Below, in pieces: positions 35,490-44,376 of a stretch of 64,000 nt of DNA (positions within the stretch are counted from its first letter, which is position 1; every line of letters begins with the position of its first letter). This DNA is from Mesorhizobium sp. CA14. GTDB lineage: Bacteria; Pseudomonadota; Alphaproteobacteria; Rhizobiales; Rhizobiaceae. Where the stretch lies: contig NZ_JAIUHR010000001.1 in assembly GCF_020165195.1 (NCBI RefSeq), forward strand, positions 310,001 through 374,000, in the 5' to 3' direction. A model generated the notes under the pieces. The model ran no database searches. It was not told where the DNA came from and saw only the letters and a program-made list of their open reading frames with translations. The position numbers and the translations under genes were made by a program.

Positions 35490-37130
35490 ATGGACAGCGT
35501 TGCCACAATGCTCCGACGCGCCCGCGACGCCTATGAGAGGCGGGCTTGGGCGGATGCGCTGGGGTTGCTGCGGGCCGCGGACGAAGTCACCGCGTTGGGA
35601 ACAGACGATCTGGAGCGCATGTTCTGGTCGGCTGGAATGCTTGATCGCGATCCCGATATCGTTGCCGCAGCCGAACGCCTGGTCAAAGCGCACAGCGATG
35701 CGGGCCGTGACGACAGAGCGGCATATTGGGCCTGCTTCCATGGCTCCCGACTTCTGGCACTGGGCGAGCATGGCCGCGCAACCGCGTGGCTGCAGCGGGC
35801 GCAGCGCCTTGTGGAGAGCTTTGGTCGCGAATGCTCGACACAAGGCTATCTGGCCTTGCTGGCGGCACAGAAAGATCTCCGGGCAGGCAGCGATGAAACA
35901 TCCGCTGCGCATGCAAGACAGGCGCTTGCGATAGGCGAGCGCTGTCGCGATATCGACCTGGTCGCTTTCGCCAGATGCGTTCTCGGTCGCGCCCTGATAC
36001 GGCAAGGGCGCGTCGAGGAAGGCATCGCCTCTCTGGATGAAGCCATGTTGCCCGTCATCGGCGGCGAGCTCTCGCCGGTAGTCACCGGGCTGGTCTATTG
36101 CAATCTCATCGCCGAGTGCCGTCAGGTCTATGCGCTCGATCGCTCCCGCGAATGGACGGATGCGCTGTCGGCCTGGTGCGGAGCGCAGCCGCAACTGGTT
36201 CAATTCAACGGTGCCTGCATGCTGCACCGGGCAGAGATCATGGAAATGAACGGCAATTGGCCGGAGGCGATCGCGGAGTCGCGCCGTGCGGCATCTTCTC
36301 CTGTTGCCAAGGCGGCTCGCGACAACACGATCGGGGGCGCCGCCTATCAAGAAGCCGAAATCCACCGCCTGCGCGGCGAATTCGCCGCCGCCGAGGAGAT
36401 GTACCGGAATGCCAGCCGGCTAGGACTCGAGCCGCAGCCGGGCATGGCCTTGCTGCGCCTGATGCAAGGTCGCACGGAGCAGGCCGCAGCGACCCTGCGC
36501 CGTGTGCTCGCCACCACCGAAGCACCGCTCAGCCGTGCCCGCCTGCTTCCGGCGATGATCGAAATTGCAATCGCCGCCGGGGCGATCGAGGAGGCCTGCA
36601 ACGCCTGCCGTGAGCTGGAAGCGACCGCCAGCCGGTTCGCGACCGAGATACTGGGTGCGATCGCATCTCAGGCAAGAGGCGAAATCGAAATGCACGACGG
36701 CAGTGCCGCGGCTGCGCTCGGTCACTTCCGCGCGGCGCTCGCGATCTGGCAACGTGCCGGCGCTCCCTATCTGGAGGCGCGGCTGCGCGTGCTGGCCGGC
36801 CAGGCCTGCCGTATGCTCGTGGACGAAGATGGCGCGGGACTCGAATTCGACGCCGCGCGTTCGATTTTTGTGGAGCTCGGCGCCGCGCCCGATCTCGATC
36901 GCCTCAACGCATTGGCCAGGCCCATCACGCCATCGGCGCACGGCCTGACGCGGCGCGAGATAGAGGTGCTGACCCATATCACCACCGGCAAGACAAACAG
37001 GACGATAGCGGTCGAACTTGGCCTCAGCGAAAAGACCGTCGACCGTCACGTTTCCAACATCTTCGACAAGCTCGCAGTCAACTCGCGCGCCGCGGCGACC
37101 GCCTACGCCTTCCAGCACGGCCTGCTCTAA
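35490..37130 (+). CDS. LuxR-type regulator with TPR-like repeats
   Basis: A 546-residue protein. Residues 1 to about 470 are all-helical with TPR-like repeats (many Ala-rich helix pairs). The last ~65 residues form a LuxR/GerE helix-turn-helix: GLTRREIEVLTHITTGKTNR, then ELGLSEKTVDRHVSNIFDKL. It lacks the N-terminal ATPase of MalT/LAL regulators. The ATG at 35490 is chosen because the upstream frame lacks similarity; the 235-bp upstream gap (35255-35489) shows nothing else. The gene precedes a flavin monooxygenase, and paired palindromes lie between them, suggesting direct control. Confidence 0.87.
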   Translation: MDSVATMLRRARDAYERRAWADALGLLRAADEVTALGTDDLERMFWSAGMLDRDPDIVAAAERLVKAHSDAGRDDRAAYWACFHGSRLLALGEHGRATAWLQRAQRLVESFGRECSTQGYLALLAAQKDLRAGSDETSAAHARQALAIGERCRDIDLVAFARCVLGRALIRQGRVEEGIASLDEAMLPVIGGELSPVVTGLVYCNLIAECRQVYALDRSREWTDALSAWCGAQPQLVQFNGACMLHRAEIMEMNGNWPEAIAESRRAASSPVAKAARDNTIGGAAYQEAEIHRLRGEFAAAEEMYRNASRLGLEPQPGMALLRLMQGRTEQAAATLRRVLATTEAPLSRARLLPAMIEIAIAAGAIEEACNACRELEATASRFATEILGAIASQARGEIEMHDGSAAAALGHFRAALAIWQRAGAPYLEARLRVLAGQACRMLVDEDGAGLEFDAARSIFVELGAAPDLDRLNALARPITPSAHGLTRREIEVLTHITTGKTNRTIAVELGLSEKTVDRHVSNIFDKLAVNSRAAATAYAFQHGLL

Positions 37131-37228
37131 CGCATGTCGCCCAAATTGCGCAGTGTTTGAGGCAACGACGGTATCGAAACAAAGACTTGGAGTCGCCTGA
37201 ATCCATTCCTAGCGGCGTGCTTTAGGCA
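37131..37228 (+). repeat. Second copy of the GCATGTCGCCCAAA intergenic repeat
   Basis: Starts right at the LuxR stop codon with GCATGTCGCCCAAA, continues through GAGGCAACGACGG, and ends near GCGTGCTTTAGGCA, parallel to the blocks of the copy at 32168. It is more diverged, and its hairpin arms are partly lost. Confidence 0.6.
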
Positions 37229-37240
37229 CTCCTAGCCCCG

Positions 37241-37289
37241 TGGGGAGAAATCCCCATCACTTTTCGTTTGCCGCATGGGGCCTATCCCC
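37241..37289. promoter_or_regulatory. Two GGGG/CCCC inverted repeats upstream of the monooxygenase
   Basis: TGGGGA-GAAA-TCCCCA (37241-37256) and GGGG-CCTAT-CCCC (37277-37289) lie 36 bp apart start to start, 66 to 114 bp before the monooxygenase ATG. Similar size and core suggest two binding sites for one dimeric regulator; the adjacent LuxR-type protein is the obvious candidate (inference). Confidence 0.5.
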
Positions 37290-37354
37290 GAAGCGTGTCG
37301 ACGGGCTGGTTCGCTACTCTTCTCCCATGGCGCAAGAAGCCGATGGAGACAGAG

Positions 37355-38647
37355 ATGAACGGACGAACGGAAGCGATTTCAATTCACCAGGCAAATCCGC
37401 AAGGCACGGGCGCAATCGGCATAGCGGAGACGAAGGCGCGTGCCGGTGTGCTGCTCGAACTCGGAGCAGCCTTCATGAAACTTCAGGCCGACACCGCGCA
37501 GACGCAGCCGGGCGACGCGAACATCGACAGCGAGCCGCGCCCCGCGCCGCGAGAGGAGCATTTCGACGTCGTCATCGTCGGCGCAGGCCAGAGCGGCCTT
37601 TCCGTCGGCTACTATCTGGCCGGCAAGGGGATAAGGTTCGTCATCCTGGAAGCTCGCCAGCGCGTCGGGGATATTTGGCGCGCGCGATGGGATTCGCTGC
37701 GCCTTTTCACGCCGGCGCGCTTCGACGGACTGGCGGGCATGCGTTTTCCGGCCCCCGCTCATTTCTTCCCGACCAGGGATGAAATGGCCGATTATCTGGA
37801 AGCCTATGCCGAGAAATTCGCCTTGCCCGTACGCACGGGCACCAAGGTTGACGAGGTTAGTCGCCACGGCGAGCGTTATGTCGTCACCGCCGGCGCGAGC
37901 CGTTTTACCGCCGATCATGTCGTCATTGCCGCCGCGAGCTACCAGAAGCCGAAGCTTCCGGATTTCGCCGCGCTGCTTGATCCCGCGATACGGCAATTCC
38001 ACTCATCCGCCTACCAAAATTCGTCGCAGCTCAGGCCTGGCGGGGTACTTCTGGTCGGGGCCGGCAATTCAGGTGCGGAGATTGCCATGGACCTGGCTGG
38101 CACGCGCCGCGTCTGGCTGGCCGGCCGGCATCCAGGCCACATTCCCGTGGCCTACAACGGCACCATCGCTCTCCGTGTGGTGATACCGTTCGTTTTCCGC
38201 GTCCTTCTCCACCGTCTGCTTTCCGTGGATACGCCGATCGGGCGGAAGGCAAGACCAGCACATCTCGTCCATGGCCTGCCCCTGATCCGGGTAAGACCGC
38301 AACACATGGACGCGGCCGGGATAAACCGGGTTGCGCGTGTCGCCGCCGTCAAGGACGGCAAACCGGTGCTCGAGACCGGCGAGGCTCTCGATGTCGAGAA
38401 CGTTATCTGGTGCACCGGCTTCCGGCCCGGACTGGACTGGGTCAAACTGCCGGTTTTCGATGTAAGCGGCCGGCCGGGGCAATATCGCGGGGCCGTTACC
38501 GGCGAACCTGGGCTCTACGTCTGCGGCCTGCCATTCCAGCACTCCCCCTCCTCGACAATGATTCACGGCGCGGAAAGAGACGCCGGCTACGTGGCGGATA
38601 CGATAAGCGAGCGGATGCGGATCGCCAAAACCTGGAACAAAACGTAG
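37355..38647 (+). CDS. Flavin-containing monooxygenase-like FAD/NAD(P)H oxidoreductase
   Basis: A 430-residue two-Rossmann flavoprotein. The FAD motif is VIVGAGQSGLSVGYYL, followed by a GDIWRARWDSLRLFTP stretch that resembles the FMO/Baeyer-Villiger region. The NADPH motif is LLVGAGNSGAEIAMDLA, and the late ATG-like motif is IWCTGFRPG. Substrate is unknown; relatives include CzcO-type and indole/thio monooxygenases. I chose the ATG at 37355 because GGAG is well spaced before it; in-frame ATGs at 37268 and 37343 are alternatives. The N-terminal 60 residues before the Rossmann fold are unusual in length. Confidence 0.85.
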   Translation: MNGRTEAISIHQANPQGTGAIGIAETKARAGVLLELGAAFMKLQADTAQTQPGDANIDSEPRPAPREEHFDVVIVGAGQSGLSVGYYLAGKGIRFVILEARQRVGDIWRARWDSLRLFTPARFDGLAGMRFPAPAHFFPTRDEMADYLEAYAEKFALPVRTGTKVDEVSRHGERYVVTAGASRFTADHVVIAAASYQKPKLPDFAALLDPAIRQFHSSAYQNSSQLRPGGVLLVGAGNSGAEIAMDLAGTRRVWLAGRHPGHIPVAYNGTIALRVVIPFVFRVLLHRLLSVDTPIGRKARPAHLVHGLPLIRVRPQHMDAAGINRVARVAAVKDGKPVLETGEALDVENVIWCTGFRPGLDWVKLPVFDVSGRPGQYRGAVTGEPGLYVCGLPFQHSPSSTMIHGAERDAGYVADTISERMRIAKTWNKT

Positions 38648-38690
38648 ACAGTTCTGGTCTTTCGCTCCCGAATCACTACATTCGGGGGCG

Positions 38691-41330
38691 ATGTCGGGCT
38701 TTTCCGAAGACATGCCTTTTTTCGATGAACCGAATGCGCGGCCCGCTGCGGCCCCATCCGGCATAGCCGCGCGCGCCATGGCGGCGCGCAGCGGGCAGAA
38801 CGGCGTGCCCGATTATCTCAAGGGCCTGAACCCGGAGCAGCGGCTTGCGGTCGAAACGACTGAAGGCCCGGTTTTGGTGCTGGCCGGCGCAGGCACCGGC
38901 AAGACGCGGGTGCTCACCACCCGCATCGCCCACATCCTTGCCACGGGCAGGGCCTTCCCCTCGCAGATCCTGGCCGTCACCTTCACCAACAAGGCCGCGC
39001 GCGAGATGAAGCAGCGCATCGGTATCCTGATCGGTGAAGGCAATGTCGAGGGCATGCCCTGGCTCGGCACCTTCCACTCGATCGGCGTGAAGCTGCTTCG
39101 CCGCCACGCCGAGCTGGCCGGGCTGAAATCGGACTTCACCATCCTCGACACCGACGACGTGGTGCGGCTGATCAAGCAATTGATCCAGGCCGAAGGGCTG
39201 GACGACAAGCGCTGGCCGGCCAAGACCTTCGCCCAGATGCTCGACAACTGGAAGAACAAGGGTCTTGGCCCCGACGAAATCGCGGAAGGCGATGCGCGCA
39301 GCTTCGGCAACGGCAAGGGCCGCCAGCTCTACAAGGCCTACCAGGAACGGCTGCAGACGCTGAATTCCTGCGACTTCGGCGACCTGCTCTACCATCCGAT
39401 CCGCATCTTCCGCGCCTATCCGGACGTGCTGAAGGAATACCACCGCAAGTTCAAATACATACTGGTCGATGAATACCAGGACACAAACACCGCGCAGTAC
39501 ATGTGGCTGCGGCTTCTGGCGCAGAGGCCCAATTCTGGACGCGGCCCATCGGCCGAAGGCCGCAAGCCCGACCGGGCGTCGGCCGGCCAGGCCGCCCCTG
39601 CGGAGGCCAGTGAGCGAAGCGAGCGCGCGGCCGTGAGCGAGAACAAAGTCAACATCTGCTGCGTCGGTGACGACGACCAGTCGATCTATGGCTGGCGCGG
39701 CGCCGAGGTCGACAACATCCTGCGCTTCGACAAGGATTTCCCGGGCGCCACTATTATCCGGCTGGAGCGCAACTATCGCTCCACCGCGCATATATTGGGC
39801 GCCGCCTCCCACCTCATCGCCCACAATGAGGGCCGCTTCGGCAAGACGCTGTTCACCGACCGCGACGACCCCGAAGACGACAAGGTGCATGTCCACGCCG
39901 CCTGGGACTCGGAAGAAGAGGCCCGGGCCATCGGCGACGCCATCGAGGCCTATCAGCGGCAGAAGCACAATCTCAACGACATGGCGATCCTGGTGCGCGC
40001 CTCCTTCCAGATGCGCGCCTTCGAAGACCGCTTCATCACGCTGGGCTTGAACTACCGCGTTATCGGCGGCCCGCGCTTCTATGAGCGCCTGGAAATCCGC
40101 GACGCGCTTGCCTTCTTCCGCGTCGTGGCCAATGGCGGCGACGACCTCGCCTTCGAGCGCATTGTCAACGTGCCGAAGCGCGGGCTGGGCGAAGCCACCA
40201 TCCGCCAGATCCATGATACGGCGCGGGCCATGCGCATTCCGATGCTGGAGGCCGCCGCGACGCTTGCCGAAAGCGACGAGCTGAAGCCGAAGCCGCGCGC
40301 CGCATTGCGTGAGGTCGCGGCCAATTTCGAGCGCTGGCAAAAGGCGTTGGAAACCACCCCGCACACCGAGCTTGCCGAGACTATCCTCGAGGAAAGCGGC
40401 TACACCGACATGTGGAAGAACGATCGTTCGGCGGAGGCGCCCGGGCGGCTGGAAAACCTCAAGGAGCTGATCCGCTCCATGGAGGAGTATGAATCGCTGC
40501 GCGCCTTCCTCGAGCATGTCGCGCTGGTTATGGAAGCCGAGCAAGGCGAATCGCAAGATGCGGTCTCGATCATGACGCTGCATTCGGCCAAGGGCCTTGA
40601 ATTCGAGACCGTCTTCCTGCCCGGCTGGGAGGAAGGCCTGTTCCCGCATCAGCGCGCGCTGGATGAAGGCGGACGCTCCGGCCTCGAGGAAGAGCGCCGG
40701 CTCGCCTATGTCGGCCTGACGCGCGCCAAGAAGAACCTGCACATCTGGTTCGTCTCCAACCGCCAGATTCACGGCCTGTGGCAATCGACGATCCCGTCGC
40801 GCTTTGTCGACGAATTGCCCGAAACCCATATCGATATCGCCGACAGCGGCAACAGCTACGGCGGCTACGGCAATCCCTATGGCGGCGGCGCCTTCGCTTC
40901 CGGGCGCGGCGGCGGACGGCAGAACCCCTACGGCGCCTCGCGCTTCGACAATATCGGCGCCAAGGACCAGGGCAGCTTCTCCAACACCTATGCCACGCCC
41001 GGCTGGCAACGCGCGCAGGCGAACCGCACCGAGGCGACCGACCGCAACTGGGGCACGCGCTCCGGCCACCAGGTCGAGCGCATCGGCTATGGCGAGACCG
41101 ATTCAGGCTACGGCGCCGGCCGCACCAGCGTGAAGGGCCGCACCATCGAGGGCGAGCTGGTGGCCAAATCCGTCGCCGACACGCCATCCGCCTTCAATGT
41201 CGGCGACCGCGTCTTCCACCAGAAATTCGGCAACGGCAACATCGCCGCGATCGACGGCAACAAGCTCACCATCGACTTCGACAAGGCCGGGCAGAAACGC
41301 GTGCTGGACGGGTTTGTCGCGCCGGTGTGA
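38691..41330 (+). CDS. UvrD/PcrA-type ATP-dependent DNA helicase
   Basis: An 879-residue superfamily 1A 3'-5' helicase. Motif I is AGAGTGKT at residues 65-72, motif Ia VTFTNKAAREMKQRI, motif II VDEYQDTN, motif III GDDDQSIYGWRGAE, motif IV LERNYRS, motif V MTLHSAKGLEFE and motif VI VGLTRARKN. A C-terminal Tudor-like segment (GDRVFHQKFGNG) ends the protein. It acts in nucleotide excision and mismatch repair. Residues about 281-318, between motifs II and III, are an extra 38-residue in-frame insertion rich in Ser, Glu, Arg and Ala that is out of place in the family. The name uvrD or pcrA cannot be decided from sequence alone. Confidence 0.94.
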   Translation: MSGFSEDMPFFDEPNARPAAAPSGIAARAMAARSGQNGVPDYLKGLNPEQRLAVETTEGPVLVLAGAGTGKTRVLTTRIAHILATGRAFPSQILAVTFTNKAAREMKQRIGILIGEGNVEGMPWLGTFHSIGVKLLRRHAELAGLKSDFTILDTDDVVRLIKQLIQAEGLDDKRWPAKTFAQMLDNWKNKGLGPDEIAEGDARSFGNGKGRQLYKAYQERLQTLNSCDFGDLLYHPIRIFRAYPDVLKEYHRKFKYILVDEYQDTNTAQYMWLRLLAQRPNSGRGPSAEGRKPDRASAGQAAPAEASERSERAAVSENKVNICCVGDDDQSIYGWRGAEVDNILRFDKDFPGATIIRLERNYRSTAHILGAASHLIAHNEGRFGKTLFTDRDDPEDDKVHVHAAWDSEEEARAIGDAIEAYQRQKHNLNDMAILVRASFQMRAFEDRFITLGLNYRVIGGPRFYERLEIRDALAFFRVVANGGDDLAFERIVNVPKRGLGEATIRQIHDTARAMRIPMLEAAATLAESDELKPKPRAALREVAANFERWQKALETTPHTELAETILEESGYTDMWKNDRSAEAPGRLENLKELIRSMEEYESLRAFLEHVALVMEAEQGESQDAVSIMTLHSAKGLEFETVFLPGWEEGLFPHQRALDEGGRSGLEEERRLAYVGLTRAKKNLHIWFVSNRQIHGLWQSTIPSRFVDELPETHIDIADSGNSYGGYGNPYGGGAFASGRGGGRQNPYGASRFDNIGAKDQGSFSNTYATPGWQRAQANRTEATDRNWGTRSGHQVERIGYGETDSGYGAGRTSVKGRTIEGELVAKSVADTPSAFNVGDRVFHQKFGNGNIAAIDGNKLTIDFDKAGQKRVLDGFVAPV
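39531..39644 (+). repeat. In-frame palindrome-rich insertion within the helicase gene
   Basis: A 114-bp segment rich in short palindromes (CGGCC-GAA-GGCCG; GGCCGGCC; GAGCGAAGCGAGCGC) interrupts the conserved helicase sequence between LLAQRP and KVNICCVGDDDQ. Its length is a multiple of three and it contains no stop. It looks like a mobile palindromic element tolerated inside a gene, encoding residues beginning NSGRGPSAEGRKPDR. Confidence 0.6.
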
Positions 41331-41339
41331 CCGGCCTCC

Positions 41340-42401
41340 TCACCTGTACCTTGCCTGGTTCCATTTGTGGCCGAGCAGCGACAGGATGATGATCAGCCCG
41401 TTGAAGAACTGGACGTAGAAGCCGCTCAGGCCCGCCGCGACAACCCCGGTCTGGATGAACGAAACGGTGACCGCGCCGATCGCGCCGCCAACCACCGTGC
41501 CGATGCCGCCCCAGGTCGGCGTGCCGCCGACGAACACCGAGGCCAGCACCGGCAACAGATAGCCATCGCCCGCCGTCGGCCACCAGGTGAAATTGATCAT
41601 CACCGAGAAGGTGCCGGCGATCGCCGCACCAATCCCGACGAAGACGAACACTTTCACCCGGACCCATTTAACGTCGATGCCCATCTGCCTGGCGCTGTCG
41701 GGATTGTCGCCGACCACTTTCACCTGCGCGCCGAAGCGGTGACGGTTGTAGAGCAGCGCCGAGAAGACGACGAAGGCAATCGCCCAGAAGATCTGCACGG
41801 GGATGCCCCAGACCTGGCTGGAGAAGATCTTGTAGGCCGAGCTGTCTGCAAGGCCGGTCAGCGCCGTCGATTTGCCTTCGTTGATGATCTGGATCAGGCC
41901 GCGCAGCAGGAAGTTCATGCCGAGCGTGGCGATCAGCGACGACAGCCCGCCATAGACGACCAGCGAGCCGACCAGGAAACCGAGCAGCGTGCCGGTAAGA
42001 AGCGCCGCCGCGATGCCGAGGAACGGATCGTAGCCGGCCTGCACCACCAGCGCGAAGACCCAGGAGGCAAAGCCCATCGTCGCCGGGAACGACAGGTCGA
42101 TCTCCCCGCAGGTGACGACGAAGACCAGCGGCACGACCACGAATAGCGCGACGGGAAGCGTCGTCAGCACGGAACTGTAGAGATACCAGGTGGTGAACAC
42201 CGTCGGGTTGGCGATGATGAACACCGCCATCATGACGATGAATACGGCAAGCGTGCCGAGCGATGCGCGATTGTCGATGACGAAGCCGCGCAACCAATGG
42301 TTGGACGGATGGCTCCATTCCTTGGCTGGCTTCTTGGCTACCTGGCCGCTTGCCCTTCCCAGAGGAGTTTGCAGATCGGGTTCCATCGCCTTGCTCATCA
42401 C
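41340..42401 (-). CDS. Sugar ABC transporter permease (FrcC/RbsC type)
   Basis: A 353-residue inner-membrane permease of the CUT2 family with about nine helices. FVVTCGEIDLSFPATMGFAS is the family signature near helix 3-4, and ATLGMNFLLRGL and GDNPDSARQMGIDV (the cytoplasmic loop) also match. Its start overlaps the ATPase gene stop by 4 bp. Last gene of the five-gene sugar operon read from 46313 down. Confidence 0.92.
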   Translation of the reverse strand: MMSKAMEPDLQTPLGRASGQVAKKPAKEWSHPSNHWLRGFVIDNRASLGTLAVFIVMMAVFIIANPTVFTTWYLYSSVLTTLPVALFVVVPLVFVVTCGEIDLSFPATMGFASWVFALVVQAGYDPFLGIAAALLTGTLLGFLVGSLVVYGGLSSLIATLGMNFLLRGLIQIINEGKSTALTGLADSSAYKIFSSQVWGIPVQIFWAIAFVVFSALLYNRHRFGAQVKVVGDNPDSARQMGIDVKWVRVKVFVFVGIGAAIAGTFSVMINFTWWPTAGDGYLLPVLASVFVGGTPTWGGIGTVVGGAIGAVTVSFIQTGVVAAGLSGFYVQFFNGLIIILSLLGHKWNQARYR

Positions 42402-43186
42402 GCTCTCTGCTCCGCACCGTCGTGCAGCCCCGGCAACCCGCCGGGATGCGCCACGTCTTCCATGAAATTGATGAGGTCCTCGGCCGACTTGACTTCGGTG
42501 CGGCCGGCCGTCAGCGCCACCTTGCCGCGGTCTAGCACGACGAAGCGGTCGGCGATGTCGAAGACATGGTGGATGTTGTGGCCGATGAACAGGATCGAGC
42601 GGCCGCTCGCCCGCACCTGGCGCACGAAATGGAAGACCTTGGCGGTCTCGGTCAGCGACAGCGCCGTCGTCGGCTCGTCGAGGATGATCAGCTCCGCCTG
42701 CTTGTAGATGGCGCGCGCGATCGCCACGCCCTGGCGCTCGCCGCCCGAAAGCTGACCGACGATCGAATGCGGCGTGAACACTTTCGAGGTGAAGCCGATC
42801 TCGCGCATCAGCCGGCTTGCCTCCTCGATCTCCTTATTGACCTTCAGCCAGCCCATGAAGCTGGTCAGCTCGCGGCCCATGAAGATGTTGCGCACGATCG
42901 TCTGCTGCACGGCCAGAGCCCGGTCCTGGAACACGGTCTCGATGCCTGCGTCACGCGAGCGCGCCGCGCTCCATCCGCTGACCGGCTTGCCGCGCACCAG
43001 GATCTCGCCGCTGGTCGGCTTGACCACCCCGGACAGGATCTTGATCAGTGTCGACTTGCCGGCGCCATTGTCGCCGATCAGGCCAACCACCTCGCCGCGA
43101 TCGACACTGAGGTCGACGCCGCCGAGCGCATAGACCTGGCCATAGGATTTTTTGATGTCGCGCAGTTCGATGATGCGTTCGCTCAT
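42398..43186 (-). CDS. Sugar ABC transporter ATP-binding protein, single-domain (FrcA type)
   Basis: A 262-residue ATPase with one ABC domain: Walker A GDNGAGKSTLIK, signature LSGGERQGVAIARA, Walker B LIILDEPTTAL, and GHNIHHVF for the switch His. Most CUT2 importers use a fused double ATPase of about 500 residues; a single domain is the arrangement of the rhizobial fructose importer FrcBCA. I use the ATG at 43186, where the family N-terminus MSERIIEL begins. Confidence 0.92.
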   Translation of the reverse strand: MSERIIELRDIKKSYGQVYALGGVDLSVDRGEVVGLIGDNGAGKSTLIKILSGVVKPTSGEILVRGKPVSGWSAARSRDAGIETVFQDRALAVQQTIVRNIFMGRELTSFMGWLKVNKEIEEASRLMREIGFTSKVFTPHSIVGQLSGGERQGVAIARAIYKQAELIILDEPTTALSLTETAKVFHFVRQVRASGRSILFIGHNIHHVFDIADRFVVLDRGKVALTAGRTEVKSAEDLINFMEDVAHPGGLPGLHDGAEQRA

Positions 43187-43262
43187 GCGATCCTCGCTGG
43201 AATTGACTGCCTGCCGGTCATCTCGCCGGCCGGGCAATAATCCCGGCCGGCGGCTTGGGAGA

Positions 43263-44276
43263 TCAACGCAATGCCTGCTTGGCCAGCTCGGAGACGATCT
43301 CGTAGTTCTGCGGCGTAACGAAGCCGGCGCCGGTGTCGACATTCATCGGCGCGAGGCCAAGCACCACCTGCTGGCAAAGACTGAGGATCGGCAGATAGCC
43401 CTGCAGGAACGGCTGCTGGTCGGCTGTCAGCTGCACCCAGCCGCCCTTGAAGCCTTCGACGATCTGCGGACTGGTGTCGAAGCCGAAGTTGAAAATGTCA
43501 CCCGGCTTCCTGCCCGCCGCCTGCATATAGGTCGCGACATTGCCGAGCATCTGGCCGCCGGGATAGCCGACCGCCTTGACGTCGGGGTGGTTGAGCAGCG
43601 CCGCGGTGATCACCGGAATGGCGAGGTTGGGATCGGACGCCCATTCGCCGCTCGGCGGCGAGGACAGCTGGATCACCTCGACGCCGGCTTCTTTCAGGGC
43701 CGCGACAGTGCCGCGCTCGCGCGCGCCGCGGTTCTCGTTCTCGAACGGACCGATCATGATCGCCTTGTCGCCCGCCTTGAGCTTGCCGAGCTTGAACGCC
43801 TCGGCGCCGAGCGCGCGGCCCTGCTGCTCCTGCTGCGCGCCGACATAGCCGCCGCCGAACGCCGCCACCACCTTCGGCACCGGCACGTTCTGGTACATCA
43901 TCTTGATGCCGTCCTTATGCGCCTGTTCGGCCAGCGGCATGATCGCGGCGTCGCCCGGATGGCCCATCATGGCGATGCCCTGGGGCTTGACCGCGACCGC
44001 CTCGCGCAATTGCTGCACCATCTTCTCGACGTCCCATTGCGAGAAGATGTAGTCGACTTTCGGCCCGAGATCGGCAGCCGCCTGCTTGGCGCCATTATAG
44101 ACGATGGTGCCGAAGGCATCGCCCTCGGCGCCGCCGACGAAGAAGCGGATGTGCACGTCCTTGCACCATTGCGCGTCCAGCGCCTGTGCCGGCAAGGTGG
44201 AGATCGAGGCGCAAAGCGCCGTGGCGGCCGCCACGACGGTCGAGCGCAGAACAGTCCTTCTGGTCGTCATGCTCAT
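43263..44276 (-). CDS. Sugar ABC transporter periplasmic binding protein
   Basis: A 337-residue RbsB/FrcB-like binding protein. The leader (residues 1-32, MSMTTRRTVLRSTVVAAATA) has a twin arginine before the hydrophobic stretch and could be Tat-type, with cleavage after PAQA. The mature part follows the type-I fold with HIRFFVGGAEGDAFGTIV, VAVKPQGIAMMGHPGDAAI and a hinge IPVITAALLNHPDVKAVG. GGGAGG precedes the ATG. Substrate unknown: neighbours point to a sugar or sugar acid/polyol rather than ribose. Confidence 0.9.
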   Translation of the reverse strand: MSMTTRRTVLRSTVVAAATALCASISTLPAQALDAQWCKDVHIRFFVGGAEGDAFGTIVYNGAKQAAADLGPKVDYIFSQWDVEKMVQQLREAVAVKPQGIAMMGHPGDAAIMPLAEQAHKDGIKMMYQNVPVPKVVAAFGGGYVGAQQEQQGRALGAEAFKLGKLKAGDKAIMIGPFENENRGARERGTVAALKEAGVEVIQLSSPPSGEWASDPNLAIPVITAALLNHPDVKAVGYPGGQMLGNVATYMQAAGRKPGDIFNFGFDTSPQIVEGFKGGWVQLTADQQPFLQGYLPILSLCQQVVLGLAPMNVDTGAGFVTPQNYEIVSELAKQALR

Positions 44277-44376
44277 GCACGTTCCTCCCTTTTGATCCCT
44301 CCCGATAGAGGGTTTTCGAATTGATCTGCGTCTTCGGACGGCCGGCTCCTCCCGCCGGCCAATCCTCAACTTGGCC

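Noticed and set aside
38676..41069. Long minus-strand frame opposite the helicase
   Set aside because: Shadow of the UvrD gene, which has all seven helicase motifs on the plus strand.
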